Positions 11,222-21,813 of a DNA stretch of 64,000 nt are shown here, in pieces; the first letter of the stretch is position 1; the number at the start of each line of letters is the position of its first letter. The notes under the pieces are model-generated. The model saw only the letters and a list, made by a program, of their open reading frames with translations, was not told where the DNA came from and did no database searches. The stretch spans positions 496,001 through 560,000 of the forward strand of contig JAGPYM010000015.1 of assembly GCA_020736575.1 (NCBI GenBank), in the 5' to 3' direction. The translations under genes and the position numbers were made by a program. The stretch comes from Thelonectria olida (lineage: Eukaryota > Ascomycota > Sordariomycetes > Hypocreales > Nectriaceae).

Positions 11222-11707
11222 TGCTGTTTGCAAGTGAAAGCGTTTGGCTTAAAGCAATGAGATAGGTAGGGGTAGCGGCGCCGGCGAACCGACGATAAAG
11301 AGTCACTGAAAGTTCGATAGTTGAAGAGAGCCACCGCGATATGCGTTCGGGGAGGTGGGCGAATCATATTTGGACAAGTCATCAGCCGGAAGCAACGGGT
11401 GAAACTGCTCCTGGCTTGGAATTCTCGTATCTGTGTCCGAAAACTACTCGTAAGCTCGCATTCATCAAGGAGGGGCTGCTGGTGAGTTGGCAGTTTTCGG
11501 CTCTGGATGCGAAAATTATTTGATTTGCCAACCATTGGCCAGCGGCGAACAAGGGGGGGTACACGCCCACAAGGGTTGCGTCATGAAAATCTTTCAAGTC
11601 CAGGAACTAGGCCATGTCGACGAGAAGATGCATCTTAGTCAGACATTGGAGTGTGATAAGCGAAAGGGGCCAAGATGAAGATGACCCCCACGAGACCATG
11701 TAAGTAG
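11222..11707. other. Intergenic, no gene recognised
   Basis: About 490 bp between the 5' end of the regulator and the 3' end of the TPR-CHAT gene. Open frames here are short and without motifs. Confidence 0.4.
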
Positions 11708-14700
11708 CTAGGCTCCAAAGTGAACATACGGAACCCAGGGCATGGATGGCTCCTCGTCATCGACGACAAAAACGCGCCTTGAGTCTCTGTCGTCTCTCGC
11801 ATCCCTTCCAACACTTGCCCTCGCAGCCTCCAGGCCATCCGATTTCCTCCCACCTCTAGCCTCAGCTTGTTCACTGATCCAACGGCCCCGAAGCGTTGTA
11901 GCAGCGTCATGCAAGCCCTGGGACACTGATTTGTCCGTCATTCCCCCCGCTTTAATTCCTTCATACGTGATCCTGGCCATTTCCACACATATCTCGTCAT
12001 TTACTTCCCACAACGTGCCGATCACGTGGCGAAAACCAGCCAACTGAAAGCTACTAATTAGATGGATGCTTTCGTCGGTATACTTCTCGGCTCCTATCTG
12101 ACCAGTTCCGCAAGCTGAAAGGTAAGCAAGGAAGGGTGAACGCCTCCGGAGGTTTGTCTCTAGCAAGTTTGCTACCGTAAGAGGGTCACTGGAATCCTCC
12201 AGAAGCAGGTGACTGTTCGAAGGGTCAAGCTCATCCGTAAGTCCGTGCCCGGCAAAATGGAATATCTTGCACTGAAGCAGCTTGAGCAAAACGTCCGCCT
12301 TGTGCCGCCGTGGCTCGACAGGATCGAGACGCATTGATTTACACAGACCTCGTAGCATATCCATCTCCCGAGCAGCAAAAGGAAGTCTCGATTGGCCCGG
12401 AGTGTGCTCCATTCCAATAAGCAAAGCCTCGTTTGCCGACGCCTTTGAAGGATGCTGACGGCCGTGAATGATTGCTTTGACAGACGGGATGTACGATGAT
12501 ATAACCCTGCTCAGGACTGTTGCGGAAGAGATATCATCATGATATCCAGCCGCATGAATTGGAAACTTGCTGAGAAGGCCAGTGGGAATCCACCAGACCC
12601 GGGGCCACTTGTCGTCGGTTGGAGGCCCAGTATAGCCCAAGGCATCGAGAACGGGGCGTGCAATGACATCCCATAGCCAGGACAGAATGCTAGGCCTTCC
12701 CATGTTTCCTTCCTCCGCCTTTTCTTCGATTTGGGCTTTAGAAAGACGAGGCAGAGAAAGAAGCCGTATCTTGTCTTGTTCGATCAGGATAGCATCACAT
12801 CGGAACTCGCTGACGTTGAGGATGACGATTGGGCCGTATTTCGCAGCCTCACGCATGTCGCTTTCTCTCGGAGCAAGAAGGAAGTCTTCAAATCCGGGCT
12901 GTTGACGAACTTGAGTGACCAGCTCGTCAAATTCTTTCCCTGCATCATATCGCTGTTGTGCTCGTGGTTTCGGCATCTCGATACCCATCAGGTCTTCCCT
13001 GCCAGCAGTGGGTGTTTCCAGCTCGTTCTGGAGGCGCACGAACTCGTCGGCGAGTTCCGGATGCCTCTGCCGTAGATCCAAAACGTCTGTTCGTAATTCT
13101 TCAAGTGACGTGGCGAACATGCCTCGGCCTTGCTCCAGGAGTTCAAGTCCAAGTAGCGGACTCATCTCTGCGTTCGCCGCCGCAGCTGCCGCGTTAGATG
13201 CGAGGCCAGCTATCTCAGAGAGCCGGTATTGCTTGTCTGCGTTTGCGAGTGACCGCATCGTCAACTTGGGAACGAGAGAAATCGTGAGCTTGGAGATCTC
13301 GTAGGCTCGCTTCCAGTCGGGGAGATCAGCACAGTATTTCACGGCTTCCCTACCGGCAAGGATGCGCGACATGATCGGAGCCTGCACGTGTTCCAGCGCG
13401 GACTGGCGGTACGCTATTGCTTGCTCTAGATCATCAGGATCACCAGTCATCCAATGCTTATCGTTGAAGGAATGCCCAAGATTCATTAATGATTTGGCAC
13501 GCCTCGGGTGGTCTTCTGGGGTTGCGTCAAGACCCTCCTTGGCAATCATGATGGCTTCTTCGAGATCTTCCATCATGCCATTGGTGGAAAACCTCAGGTG
13601 CAGGAGAAGCGCAAGATCGTGCAGCCGTACTCCATATTCAGCATGATCCTTTGGCGTTAGGTCCGCAGACTCTCGGGCAACCTGAACACCGTACTCAAGG
13701 TCGTCTGCGTCTTCAAGTGTCATGAAACTGAAAATCAAGGAACCTCCCAGACTATGAAGAACCCGTGCCCTCTCCGAGTTGCCTTTTGGCGTTGCATCCA
13801 CAACTTCCTGGCCAATTCGGATCGATTCTCGGATACCAGACATTTCCCCGGTTCTTACTGATCTGAGCCGTATCATGTCTGCAAGATTGCAAGCCAGCCC
13901 TCTCCACCTGGTGTGGCGTTTTGACATACCATCAAGAGCCTCTTGCTGCCATTGGATGGCTTCTTCCAGATCGGCTATTGCTCCCGTGGTCAAATATCTC
14001 TGGGAGAGTTGACCGGCAAGGTTGTTGAGTCGGGCTAGTCGACGTGAGTGACCTTGTGGTGTTGCATCTACACTCTCCTGCGCAAATCGAATAGCTTCAT
14101 CAAGATGACTCATTTTCCCCGATGCCGTATACCTGGCACCAAGTTGAAACGCGAGGTTGCTCAGTCGGCCTGCGCGGTCCGGATGATCTTTTGGTGTTGA
14201 TTCAACTGCCTCTCGTGTGACTTCGATGGCTTCTTCAAGGTCAACAACTGTTCCCATGATCGAATATTTATCGTTGAGAGAACCACCAAGGTTTGTCAAT
14301 GCTCCCTGCCGGTCTGGATGACCTTGTGGCATTGTAGCGATGACCTCCCGCTGTATCCTAATTGATTCCTCGAGATCTCCGATCTGCCCAGTCGTTGCGT
14401 GTTTAGAACGGAGTAGACTTCCAAGGTTACTCAGTTGGGTTGCTTTGAGACCAGGTTCTGAGTTCATCTGCACAGCTCCTTGGACAGCTCGGATGGCGTC
14501 GTCAAGATCTGCAATTGCCCCAGTCATTTCAAACCGATAGCCGAGGCTGGCTGAGAGGCCGCTGAGGTATTGCGGCCGTCGTGGGTGATAATGTGGTGCC
14601 TCGCGTACAGCCTCTTGACCACGTTCAATGGATTCTTTGAGGTCGGTCGAGTCTCCAGTGCTTCGATGTCTGTGGAATAGTAGACCTGCGAGGTTGTTCA

Positions 14701-16261
14701 ATGCTTCCGCATAACTTGTTTGGTTTTTGGGTGTCATGTTCAGGGCCAGTCGGGCTATTCGGACAGCCTCTTCTAAGTCATCCACAGCTCCTGTTCTCAC
14801 GAAGCTCTCGCCGAGATCATTTCCAAGATTACTAAGTCGCCCCGGTAGATTCGGATCGTTTTCCGGCGTTAAGCCCACAGCTTCCCGAGCAGCCCGAATG
14901 GCTTCTCCAAGATCCGAGCTTGCCCTGGTTCTCGAGTACTTGTCCATGAGTCTCACTGCAAGGTTATTCAACCGTTCTGCGCGCCCTGGGTGATCCTTTG
15001 CCATGGTGTTTACTGCTTCCTGAATGACAAGGATAAGCCTTTCCAAGTCATCTGTTTCCCCCGTCTCTGCATACTTATCGATAAGAAGGTATTCGAGATT
15101 GTTCAGTCGCTCGACTCGTTTGGAATCGTCTTTCGGCATCGTGTCGCTTACTTCTTGAAGGGCAAGAACAGCTTCATCAAGGTCATCTATTTCGCCTGTT
15201 TTCGAATACCTCTTAACGAGAAGAGCTTCTAGGATGTTAAGTCGCTCGACTAGGTTGGAGTCGTCTTTCGGTGTTGTGTCTGTTGCTTCTCGAATGACAA
15301 GAATTGCTTCATCAAGATGCTCCATTTCTCCTGTTCTGGAATATTTGGACGAAAGGTGAAGCGCGACATTGCTGAGGAATGCTGGTCGCAGCGCTTGTCT
15401 TGGGTGATTCGGGTCGTCTTTGGGTATCTCATCCACAGCATCTCGTCCAACGAGGAGAGCCTCTTCGAGGTGAGCCGTTTCTTTAGTTTTCGAAAACCGT
15501 TGGCCAAGCCAATGGCTCAAGCTGATGAGAACTTCTACTCGCTCTGGATGACCTTTTGGCGCGGCGTCCGCGGCCACTTGAAGCACGCGAATTGCCTCTT
15601 CGAGCTCAGATGATGCTCCAGAATTCGAGTATTTCTCTCCAATATGACGCCCAAGGCTGTTTAGAAGCGCCACGCGGTTTGGATCATCGGCGGACATTGC
15701 ATGTGCACCCTCTCGCCCAAATCGAATAGCTTCCCCAAGGTCGTCCAATGATGCCGTTCTTTCGTACAAATGCGCCAGATGCAGTTGCAGGTTTCTCAGT
15801 CGTTTGGCATGGTCGGCATCATCTGGCAGGATCTGTCGTAACACTTGAACATGTTCTTGCAGGTCAGCCGTGGCTTCAGTTCTCCAATATTTGGCTTGCA
15901 GTCGAGAGCTAAGAAGGGTGAGTCGTGCCAGCCGGCTCGGATGATCCTCTGGAAGTGCTCCCAAAGCTTCGTATCCGATTTGAATTGCTTCTTCTAGGTC
16001 GCTTAGGGCTTGAGTCTCGTTGTATTTGAGACTCAGTCGATTGCCGAGGTCGTGCAGAAGATCCGCCCGGTCGGGATGATCGTTGGGCCATTCATCTAGT
16101 AGGTCTCGCTCAGCCTGGATGGAGTATTCAAGGTCGTCCATTTTTCTTTCTAGTGTGCAGAACGTTAGAGGCAAGGACATCCTGGAGCTCCCAGAAGTTG
16201 AGAGGATTTCTTCGAGGCAATGAGGAGCAGTGGGGGCCAAGCGAATCACAACAGATGACAT
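11708..16261 (-). CDS. TPR-CHAT protease-like protein
   Basis: A single uninterrupted 4.5-kb exon encoding 1517 residues from the ATG at 16261; a downstream ATG at 16141 begins directly at the repeats and could be the true start. About 20 tandem repeats of 43-46 residues fill the first two thirds. The consensus resembles KDHPDRAxRLNNLG, a KYSRTG-like segment, then DLEEAIxxxREAVDATP, i.e. tetratricopeptide-like helix pairs. The C-terminus is a CHAT domain (caspase HetF associated with TPRs): FHFAGHG with His about 1339 and YLSACGTG with Cys about 1384 (codon at 12110-12112), followed by RHVIGTLWEV. Both catalytic residues are present, so it is a candidate cysteine protease related to caspases. 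The repeats probably bind a partner or act as a sensor (inference). The F-box gene lies upstream on the same strand. Confidence 0.92.
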   Translation of the reverse strand: MSSVVIRLAPTAPHCLEEILSTSGSSRMSLPLTFCTLERKMDDLEYSIQAERDLLDEWPNDHPDRADLLHDLGNRLSLKYNETQALSDLEEAIQIGYEALGALPEDHPSRLARLTLLSSRLQAKYWRTEATADLQEHVQVLRQILPDDADHAKRLRNLQLHLAHLYERTASLDDLGEAIRFGREGAHAMSADDPNRVALLNSLGRHIGEKYSNSGASSELEEAIRVLQVAADAAPKGHPERVEVLISLSHWLGQRFSKTKETAHLEEALLVGRDAVDEIPKDDPNHPRQALRPAFLSNVALHLSSKYSRTGEMEHLDEAILVIREATDTTPKDDSNLVERLNILEALLVKRYSKTGEIDDLDEAVLALQEVSDTMPKDDSKRVERLNNLEYLLIDKYAETGETDDLERLILVIQEAVNTMAKDHPGRAERLNNLAVRLMDKYSRTRASSDLGEAIRAAREAVGLTPENDPNLPGRLSNLGNDLGESFVRTGAVDDLEEAVRIARLALNMTPKNQTSYAEALNNLAGLLFHRHRSTGDSTDLKESIERGQEAVREAPHYHPRRPQYLSGLSASLGYRFEMTGAIADLDDAIRAVQGAVQMNSEPGLKATQLSNLGSLLRSKHATTGQIGDLEESIRIQREVIATMPQGHPDRQGALTNLGGSLNDKYSIMGTVVDLEEAIEVTREAVESTPKDHPDRAGRLSNLAFQLGARYTASGKMSHLDEAIRFAQESVDATPQGHSRRLARLNNLAGQLSQRYLTTGAIADLEEAIQWQQEALDGMSKRHTRWRGLACNLADMIRLRSVRTGEMSGIRESIRIGQEVVDATPKGNSERARVLHSLGGSLIFSFMTLEDADDLEYGVQVARESADLTPKDHAEYGVRLHDLALLLHLRFSTNGMMEDLEEAIMIAKEGLDATPEDHPRRAKSLMNLGHSFNDKHWMTGDPDDLEQAIAYRQSALEHVQAPIMSRILAGREAVKYCADLPDWKRAYEISKLTISLVPKLTMRSLANADKQYRLSEIAGLASNAAAAAANAEMSPLLGLELLEQGRGMFATSLEELRTDVLDLRQRHPELADEFVRLQNELETPTAGREDLMGIEMPKPRAQQRYDAGKEFDELVTQVRQQPGFEDFLLAPRESDMREAAKYGPIVILNVSEFRCDAILIEQDKIRLLSLPRLSKAQIEEKAEEGNMGRPSILSWLWDVIARPVLDALGYTGPPTDDKWPRVWWIPTGLLSKFPIHAAGYHDDISSATVLSRVISSYIPSVKAIIHGRQHPSKASANEALLIGMEHTPGQSRLPFAAREMDMLRGLCKSMRLDPVEPRRHKADVLLKLLQCKIFHFAGHGLTDELDPSNSHLLLEDSSDPLTVANLLETNLRRRSPFLAYLSACGTGQIGAEKYTDESIHLISSFQLAGFRHVIGTLWEVNDEICVEMARITYEGIKAGGMTDKSVSQGLHDAATTLRGRWISEQAEARGGRKSDGLEAARASVGRDARDDRDSRRVFVVDDEEPSMPWVPYVHFGA
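11750..12370 (-). other. CHAT catalytic domain of the TPR-CHAT protein
   Basis: The sub-region holding the His (FAGHG) and Cys (SACGTG) motifs, an LLLEDSSDPLTV segment between them, and HVIGTLWEV after the cysteine. This arrangement is typical of fungal and bacterial CHAT proteases. The last 40 residues are Arg/Asp-rich and probably disordered. Confidence 0.8.
12975..16140 (-). repeat. Coding tandem array: about 20 TPR-like units
   Basis: Roughly 130-bp units, each encoding one TPR-like repeat. Units are clearly diverged in DNA but keep NLG/NLA, KYSRTG-like and DLEEAI positions. The array occupies roughly residues 40-960. The unit beginning KDDPNHPRQ has a six-residue insertion. Confidence 0.75.
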
Positions 16262-16631
16262 GGAATAGATCAGGCAGAAATGCAGGCTACGCGCTAGAGA
16301 CGTGAAAATACAGGCTGACACCAGCTCCGCTTGCGCCCGAAGACGAGTTGCCAGGGTTGGTGATCATCAGTCCGTAGGTGGTTTAACAAAATGAGCAACG
16401 ATGGGGTCCATTTAAACCTGAAGCCAACAGGGTCCGAATGGTTTACTAAGGTGTTGTCACCTTGAATTGGGGTCATCCGAGTGCCTGATTCTTCACGCAG
16501 GAGCCAGGCCAGCTGCGTCGTAGGTACAAACTTCAGACGAGATGGCACCATTGAACTGAGGAGCCAGACACAGGAGGCTGGAATTGAGTGCAGTCATGAA
16601 CCAAATCAAGTGTTGATAGAGAATTTTTCTG
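16262..16631. other. Intergenic, no gene recognised
   Basis: 370 bp between two minus-strand genes. It should hold the promoter of the TPR-CHAT gene. No TATA box or repeat is obvious. Confidence 0.35.
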
Positions 16632-18320
16632 TCAAGTAAATTTCCCTGCATCTCTGCTCAACGCCCATTCTGCAAGAGCCTCGGGCCTCTGCTTGATCCC
16701 GTTCTTGAGTGTGGTCAACTCCCTCCATTCGGCTTCAGTTTCGTCAAAATTGCGCTTCCAGGAGACATTTGTGTTGTCCACATGTGCCATACCTAGATTG
16801 TCAAGTCCCCAGTCGTAAACGGTACTGAGCTTCATTCTGTCCCAGAAACTCATCCATTGCTCCAGACGCAGCCTCAGCAACGCTACATCGGCTTCAGTTG
16901 CGATGTGCTCCCTGTCATCTTGTTGTAGACAGGGGGTGGTTTCGATGAGATGCTCTATCTCATGTTGGTACTCCCGGGGCATATCTTTCATCACAGACTT
17001 CGTATTGCTCCATCCATGTTTCAGATACCGCGTGCAACCCATTAGCCACAAATCAATGAGTCGCGTGATCCAGCTAAGGAGCATCTGGCCCAACACATTG
17101 CGGTCGTGGATCTTGGCAACGCAAGCATTGCAACGCGATTCGTCGAGAAGCGATTCGCTCATCTCTCTGTCGTCCCAATTCATGTAGGCTCTCTGACTAT
17201 TGGGAATGAGAATAGGCGCCCAAAGGTGAAAAGTACCGCCGATGCGGAACTCGCGCAGTTCTTTCCAACCAGCGCATCTGGGGCAGCGAACCATGTACAT
17301 GGCCCAGGGCTGCTGGTGTTGAGCTCGCCGGCGGATGCGGAACAAGGGCTCTTTAGATAGATGTTGGTCGGCTAGTAGATAATCCCAGATACCTGGAAAG
17401 TATCGTTCTATCATGCTTCCAAACATTATCTGTCGGCTTTTAACGATGGGCACCTGCAAAGTCCCGTAGTGTTCATTGTTGAGTCCTGGCTCCAACTGAC
17501 CCCCAAGATACCGACACTCGTTGCACCTGCGAAACCGACGTTTGTTGCCGCACCGTTCAAGCTCGACGGCTAACGCGTTGTCGTCCATCATTTGGAGCAT
17601 CTTTTGAGGGGTGAGCTCGCCAAATTGATGCGGACTTAATTCTTCGAAACCAGCCATGCCGCATTCTTGATATTTTTCCAACATGGTAGACCTAAGTGAA
17701 TGCCCACCTGGCGAAAAGAAGAAAAACTCTTCGGAAGTGACGCTGAATAGATAGCGGCGCCGTAGCCTCTTCTCGCTCGTGAAGGAGTCTTTGAACGGGA
17801 GCTTCTGGCGACGTATTCTGGAGCTGCTGGAACTTTCGACGGGTTCCCACGTGGTGACGAGGTCAGCGGCAGGGGAACCGGGTATCGGCTTCCGATAGCG
17901 AAGTCTGAGAATCGAATGATTGTCAAAGCACCTGTGAGGCAGCAGACGGAGACAATCTGTGCAGGCCCAGCGCATGGCATCCCATCGCTCGTCCATCCAG
18001 TTCGGAGTCAACTGGTTGTCTCGGGATCGGAAAACGAGAGTCTCGCCGCCATAATCAACCAAGCTTTCGAGAGCGAGTAGCCGCTCTACAAAGTGTTTCT
18101 TTTGCGGATTGACAAGGTGTCGAAAATGGGTGTTGGTTTGGCTGATTGAAATCAGGCTAATCGGTTCGAGGAGTCGGACGATGGAGCACTGGAGCTCCGT
18201 GGGCAGTAGGTCCAGAGACATCTTCCTTGGGGTCAATGCTACCGATGAAGAAGACAATTCCAGGTTCACAAATACTGAAGCTTCAAGATGAGCTGAATCA
18301 CGCTCTTTGACCGTGGACAT
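16632..18320 (-). CDS. F-box domain protein
   Basis: A 562-residue, single-exon protein. The F-box lies at about residues 35-75 (MSLDLLPTELQCSIVRLL, then SISQTNTHFRHLV). The rest is a fungal type of substrate-binding region with scattered Cys pairs (CTDC, CNEC, CPRC, CNAC) that could bind zinc. F-box proteins join substrates to SCF ubiquitin ligases through Skp1; the substrate is unknown. The ATG at 18320 is followed by another in-frame ATG just before the F-box (MSLDLL, about residue 34). It is transcribed in the same direction as the TPR-CHAT gene, 370 bp upstream of it. Confidence 0.85.
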   Translation of the reverse strand: MSTVKERDSAHLEASVFVNLELSSSSVALTPRKMSLDLLPTELQCSIVRLLEPISLISISQTNTHFRHLVNPQKKHFVERLLALESLVDYGGETLVFRSRDNQLTPNWMDERWDAMRWACTDCLRLLPHRCFDNHSILRLRYRKPIPGSPAADLVTTWEPVESSSSSRIRRQKLPFKDSFTSEKRLRRRYLFSVTSEEFFFFSPGGHSLRSTMLEKYQECGMAGFEELSPHQFGELTPQKMLQMMDDNALAVELERCGNKRRFRRCNECRYLGGQLEPGLNNEHYGTLQVPIVKSRQIMFGSMIERYFPGIWDYLLADQHLSKEPLFRIRRRAQHQQPWAMYMVRCPRCAGWKELREFRIGGTFHLWAPILIPNSQRAYMNWDDREMSESLLDESRCNACVAKIHDRNVLGQMLLSWITRLIDLWLMGCTRYLKHGWSNTKSVMKDMPREYQHEIEHLIETTPCLQQDDREHIATEADVALLRLRLEQWMSFWDRMKLSTVYDWGLDNLGMAHVDNTNVSWKRNFDETEAEWRELTTLKNGIKQRPEALAEWALSRDAGKFT

Positions 18321-18572
18321 TTAGTGGTTGAGGGGGTTGAGGATCGTGGCGGAGTCCATCGCAGGCAGCCGTCCCGTTCAGCGAATCAAGCTGAGGCAGC
18401 CGGAGACGGCAATCACAATTGGGTGCGGGACCTATTGTTCCTGCAAGTTAATGTGCACGGCACAGGTTTATGGTAGCTGAGGTGTTGGGAGACAAGGTGG
18501 TCAGAAGATGACGTTAATTCTGGTTGGAAATTCGCTTGGTTGCTTGCATAGAGGCCAGAATAACAAAGTAGA

Positions 18573-19151
18573 TTACTGCTCGCCAATATCTTCGTTCCTA
18601 TTATTAATGCCACGTCAGTGTCGAATTCATGTTCATACCAAATATCATTTACTTACCACACATCAGGCCTTTCTTGAACAAACGTCGTCATAAGATTCCT
18701 GCACTCTTCATTGTCCAAGACAATGACTTCAACCCCACGCTCCAGCAGATACTTTTCGCCTCCAAGGAACGTTCTGTTCTCGCCAATGACCACTCTTTTC
18801 ACTTTGTAAAGTAAACAGGCGCCGGTGCACATGTCGCAGGGCGAAAGAGTCGTGTACATGGTTGCTCCTTCGTACGTAGATGCAGCCAGTCTACCTGAAT
18901 TCTCTAGAGCAGAGATCTCGCCCTAGATGGTGGCTCACGCCTCTCGTCGGTCTTGTGGTCGAGTGAAGCTGGTGGTCAGACATACCTACATGTAAAGTGG
19001 CGCTGCCTTTTTGCACGCGCATGTTGTGGCCTCTGCCCAAGATTTTGCCATCTCTTGCGACGAGGCATGCTCCGATCGGGATTCCCCCGGTCTTGAGACC
19101 TTCTCGGGCTTCCTGAACTGCAGCAAGGAAGCCTGGATCCGATTCTGACAT
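18573..19151 (-). CDS. FCY1: Cytosine deaminase, three exons
   Basis: Exons 18990-19151, 18657-18922 and 18573-18597 encode 150 residues, close to the yeast enzyme length of 158. The introns are 67 and 59 bp (18923-18989, 18598-18656). The splices rebuild LHGEISALEN, the zinc-binding HxE with catalytic Glu, and the end ERPDVWNEDIGEQ. The second zinc motif SPCDMCTGA is intact. GGIPIGACL and GRGHNM match the yeast enzyme family. It converts cytosine to uracil in pyrimidine salvage and would also convert 5-fluorocytosine. The frame continues upstream of the ATG at 19151 without family similarity, so that ATG is taken as the start. Neighbours do not suggest a pathway. Confidence 0.93.
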
Positions 19152-19809
19152 TGTAGCAGGGCTAGAAGATGGGTGTAGATTCCTGAAATATTCTTGAGAC
19201 GAGAAAGAGTGGGAAAACCAAGAGATGGGAAGGGAGAGCGACGTGTTTACCCCCTCATTCCTTATCATTGATTGATACCGGTGATGGCTACCCTACATCA
19301 CTGGGCGTGACTAAGCGGTGTCTTTCTGCGTCATTCTGTCGATAGTATGCTTGTGCGGCATACCCGACCGACAGAGTCGGCCATTTTCCGTCATCAAATG
19401 AGTGTATGGCATTGAGTGTAGCATAAACACATTCCGACGCTTGTGAGGCAGTGATGCTGGTGAGCCTTGCTGCTGTCACTGCCTTATACCCGAAAATAAC
19501 CACAGTTCTTGGGCTTCCAAGCTTCTCCGACAAGGGCCAGCAAGCCACAATCTCCGACTTTGGCTCCCAAGCCAATCACGTGCTCTATATCCCCGGTGCC
19601 TACCTATAATTGGCCCGTCTCTGAGGTCCCCGCGAGCTGAAATCGAGGTGGAGAAGGCAGGGCGCTCAAAATGACTAAATGCCTCCCAATGTCGCCCGAC
19701 GCGCGCCATTTTGCTCTCCTCTTTGTCGTCTCTCACGCGGCTATCATACCACGCATACGACACACGTACCGTACCATACCTATTCTACCTATGCGTGCAT
19801 CTCTTAGCT
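19152..19809. other. Divergent promoter region
   Basis: About 660 bp between the cytosine deaminase (-) and a Zn2Cys6 regulator (+). Pyrimidine-rich stretches lie before 19810. No additional gene is supported; the minus-strand frames at 19288-19763 have no motif. Confidence 0.4.
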
Positions 19810-21813
19810 ATGGATCCCTTCGCGCCGATGCGTAGCTCGGCCGAGACCCCAGCCACAGACAACCGCTTCGGGGACCTTGTGCTGGCCCCCGCCCCTCCTC
19901 AGGCCCTGGTGCTTGGCTCTTCGAATTCAGCTCCATCGTCTTCGGCTTTTGTGAATGCTTCCGAGTTCCGGATGCCCCCTCCTCCAGTGCCTGCTGCTTG
20001 TCTGGCTTGCGTGAGTGCACCCTATTCCCCCACCATCTCTTGTCTGACGCGAGATGGTTTCTTCTTCTCTGTATTTATCTTGGCCTCATCTGGCAAATGC
20101 CCATTGGTTCATCAGACGAGCTGACCACGCTCTCAATATCTAGCGCGGCAAGCATCTCAAGTGTGACGGCAAACGCCCTTGCTCTCGCTGCATCACATCA
20201 AGTTACGACTGTGTCTATGTTGCCTCACGTCGCGGCTATCGGGGCCAACAGGCGCAAAACAAAGTTGTTAAGAATGTCAACAAGCCCACCAAGGGCCCTT
20301 CATCCAGTGTCGGCAATTCTATTGCTGCCACTACCGCCTTCAACTTCGCGACTCCTGTCTTCTCAGACCTCGGCCCCCCACCACCATTTTCTCGTCACAC
20401 TGCCACCGACTTTTCGAATGTCGGCTTCCACAGCCCTTTCGGAACTCCTTTACACACCCTCAACGTCACCTTCGACCAGCCTGTCCCCCGGACACTTCCT
20501 TACAGAGACGGTTGCATAGACTCCTTCTATCATCATTTCCATGCGGCACACCCCTTCGTATTACCGAAGTCGTTTCTTCTCCTGTTAGCCAACGATGACA
20601 CACTCGAACCCCTCCTTGCGGCTATACGCTGGGTCGGATCTCTCTTTATCGACGATAAATCAATTTCCGATGACTTGTTGAAGGAGGCATACCGTCTGAT
20701 CTATAAACCTGGCGTTAATAAAGGCGGGTTTCTAGTCCAGGCCATGCTGCTTCTCATTATCGGACTTGATGGCCACCGCCGGAGGAAGAGAGTAGATAGT
20801 CTCCTGAACGAGGCCCGAAAAATATCGATTCAGATTGGCCTTCATGCTCGCTTCTTTGCCATGGTCAATGGCCAAGGTATCCCGGTACTTGAGGAGAGCT
20901 GGCGAAGAACATGGTGGGAGCTCTATGTTACCGATGCTTTGATTGCAGGAGTCCACCGAGCTAGTAAATTTCACCTTTATGACGTGCCTGCGGATGTTGC
21001 TTTGCCGTGCGAAGAGCACCAATATCTCTCAAGTGTAAGTCTCCGCATGCCACACTTATCAACATGTGCTAACCCGCTCCTCTTCAGCACATTCCTGCAC
21101 CGCTTCATCTGGAGGATCTGGACCATAGTAACCTCTTAGACGGTGGTCGGGAATTCTCCTCATTTGCTTATCGAGTCCAATGCTGCCGCATCATGGGCAA
21201 AATGCTGACAGTGTCTCCATCTGGGCCCGGGGACAAGAGCCTCGCCCAGATAGATTCACTGCTTACAAACTGGAGACTCTACTTGCCCCTTTCCAAACAA
21301 AACGCCTACGACAATCACGGCCAGCTGGACGAAATGATGTTTCAGGCACACATGATGTTACATGCCATCTCTATCCTCCTGCACCAACCTCACTCACAAC
21401 TAGATCCATCGCCAACCTATTATATCAACGCATGCGCACCGAATACGCCGGCTATATCAAGCGATGCTTTGAATGCACATACCATCCTCACTATTCAGTC
21501 GGCAAACGAGATTAGCAAATTGGTTACCCATCGAGTTTCCCTGCTATCACACACGCACTTCTTCGCCTACATGTTAACCCTGTCTTCCACAATCCATCTT
21601 AGTAAGTGGTCGCTTACCTTCGTGCCCCAAAATGACGACTCCCTACGTCAGAACATTCGTCTCAACATCGGTGCACTTGTAAAGTATTCAGAGATGTGGC
21701 CTGCGGCGCAACACTTGACCAAGCAGGTCAAGACAATTGCGCAGGATGTGTATCAGATGAAGACCGGGCAACAGCTGCTCCATCCGAAATCGATTGGCAT
21801 GGCTGGCCACTAA
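19810..21813 (+). CDS. Zn2Cys6 transcription factor with fungal middle homology domain, three exons
   Basis: Exons 19810-20010, 20144-21034 and 21088-21813 encode 605 residues. The first intron (133 bp) splits the zinc cluster: CLAC ends exon 1, and RGKHLKCDGKRPCSRC followed by a final Cys starts exon 2. The second intron is 53 bp. The fungal-specific transcription factor domain starts near FYHHFHAAHPFVLP and includes SWRRTWWELYVTDAL, a pattern typical of these regulators. It is a nuclear DNA-binding regulator with unknown targets. The ATG at 19810 gives a Pro/Ser-rich 60-residue N-tail before the finger. It is divergent from the cytosine deaminase across about 660 bp, but a functional link is not shown. 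Confidence 0.9.

Noticed and set aside
12663..15613. Many plus-strand frames of 60-130 codons antisense to the TPR-CHAT gene
   Set aside because: They follow the repeat period of the gene on the other strand and lack any motif; they are shadows of its codon bias.
9906..18320. Gasdermin-like partner gene next to the TPR-CHAT protease
   Set aside because: The neighbours are a zinc-cluster regulator and an F-box protein; no gasdermin-like pore-former was recognised on either side.
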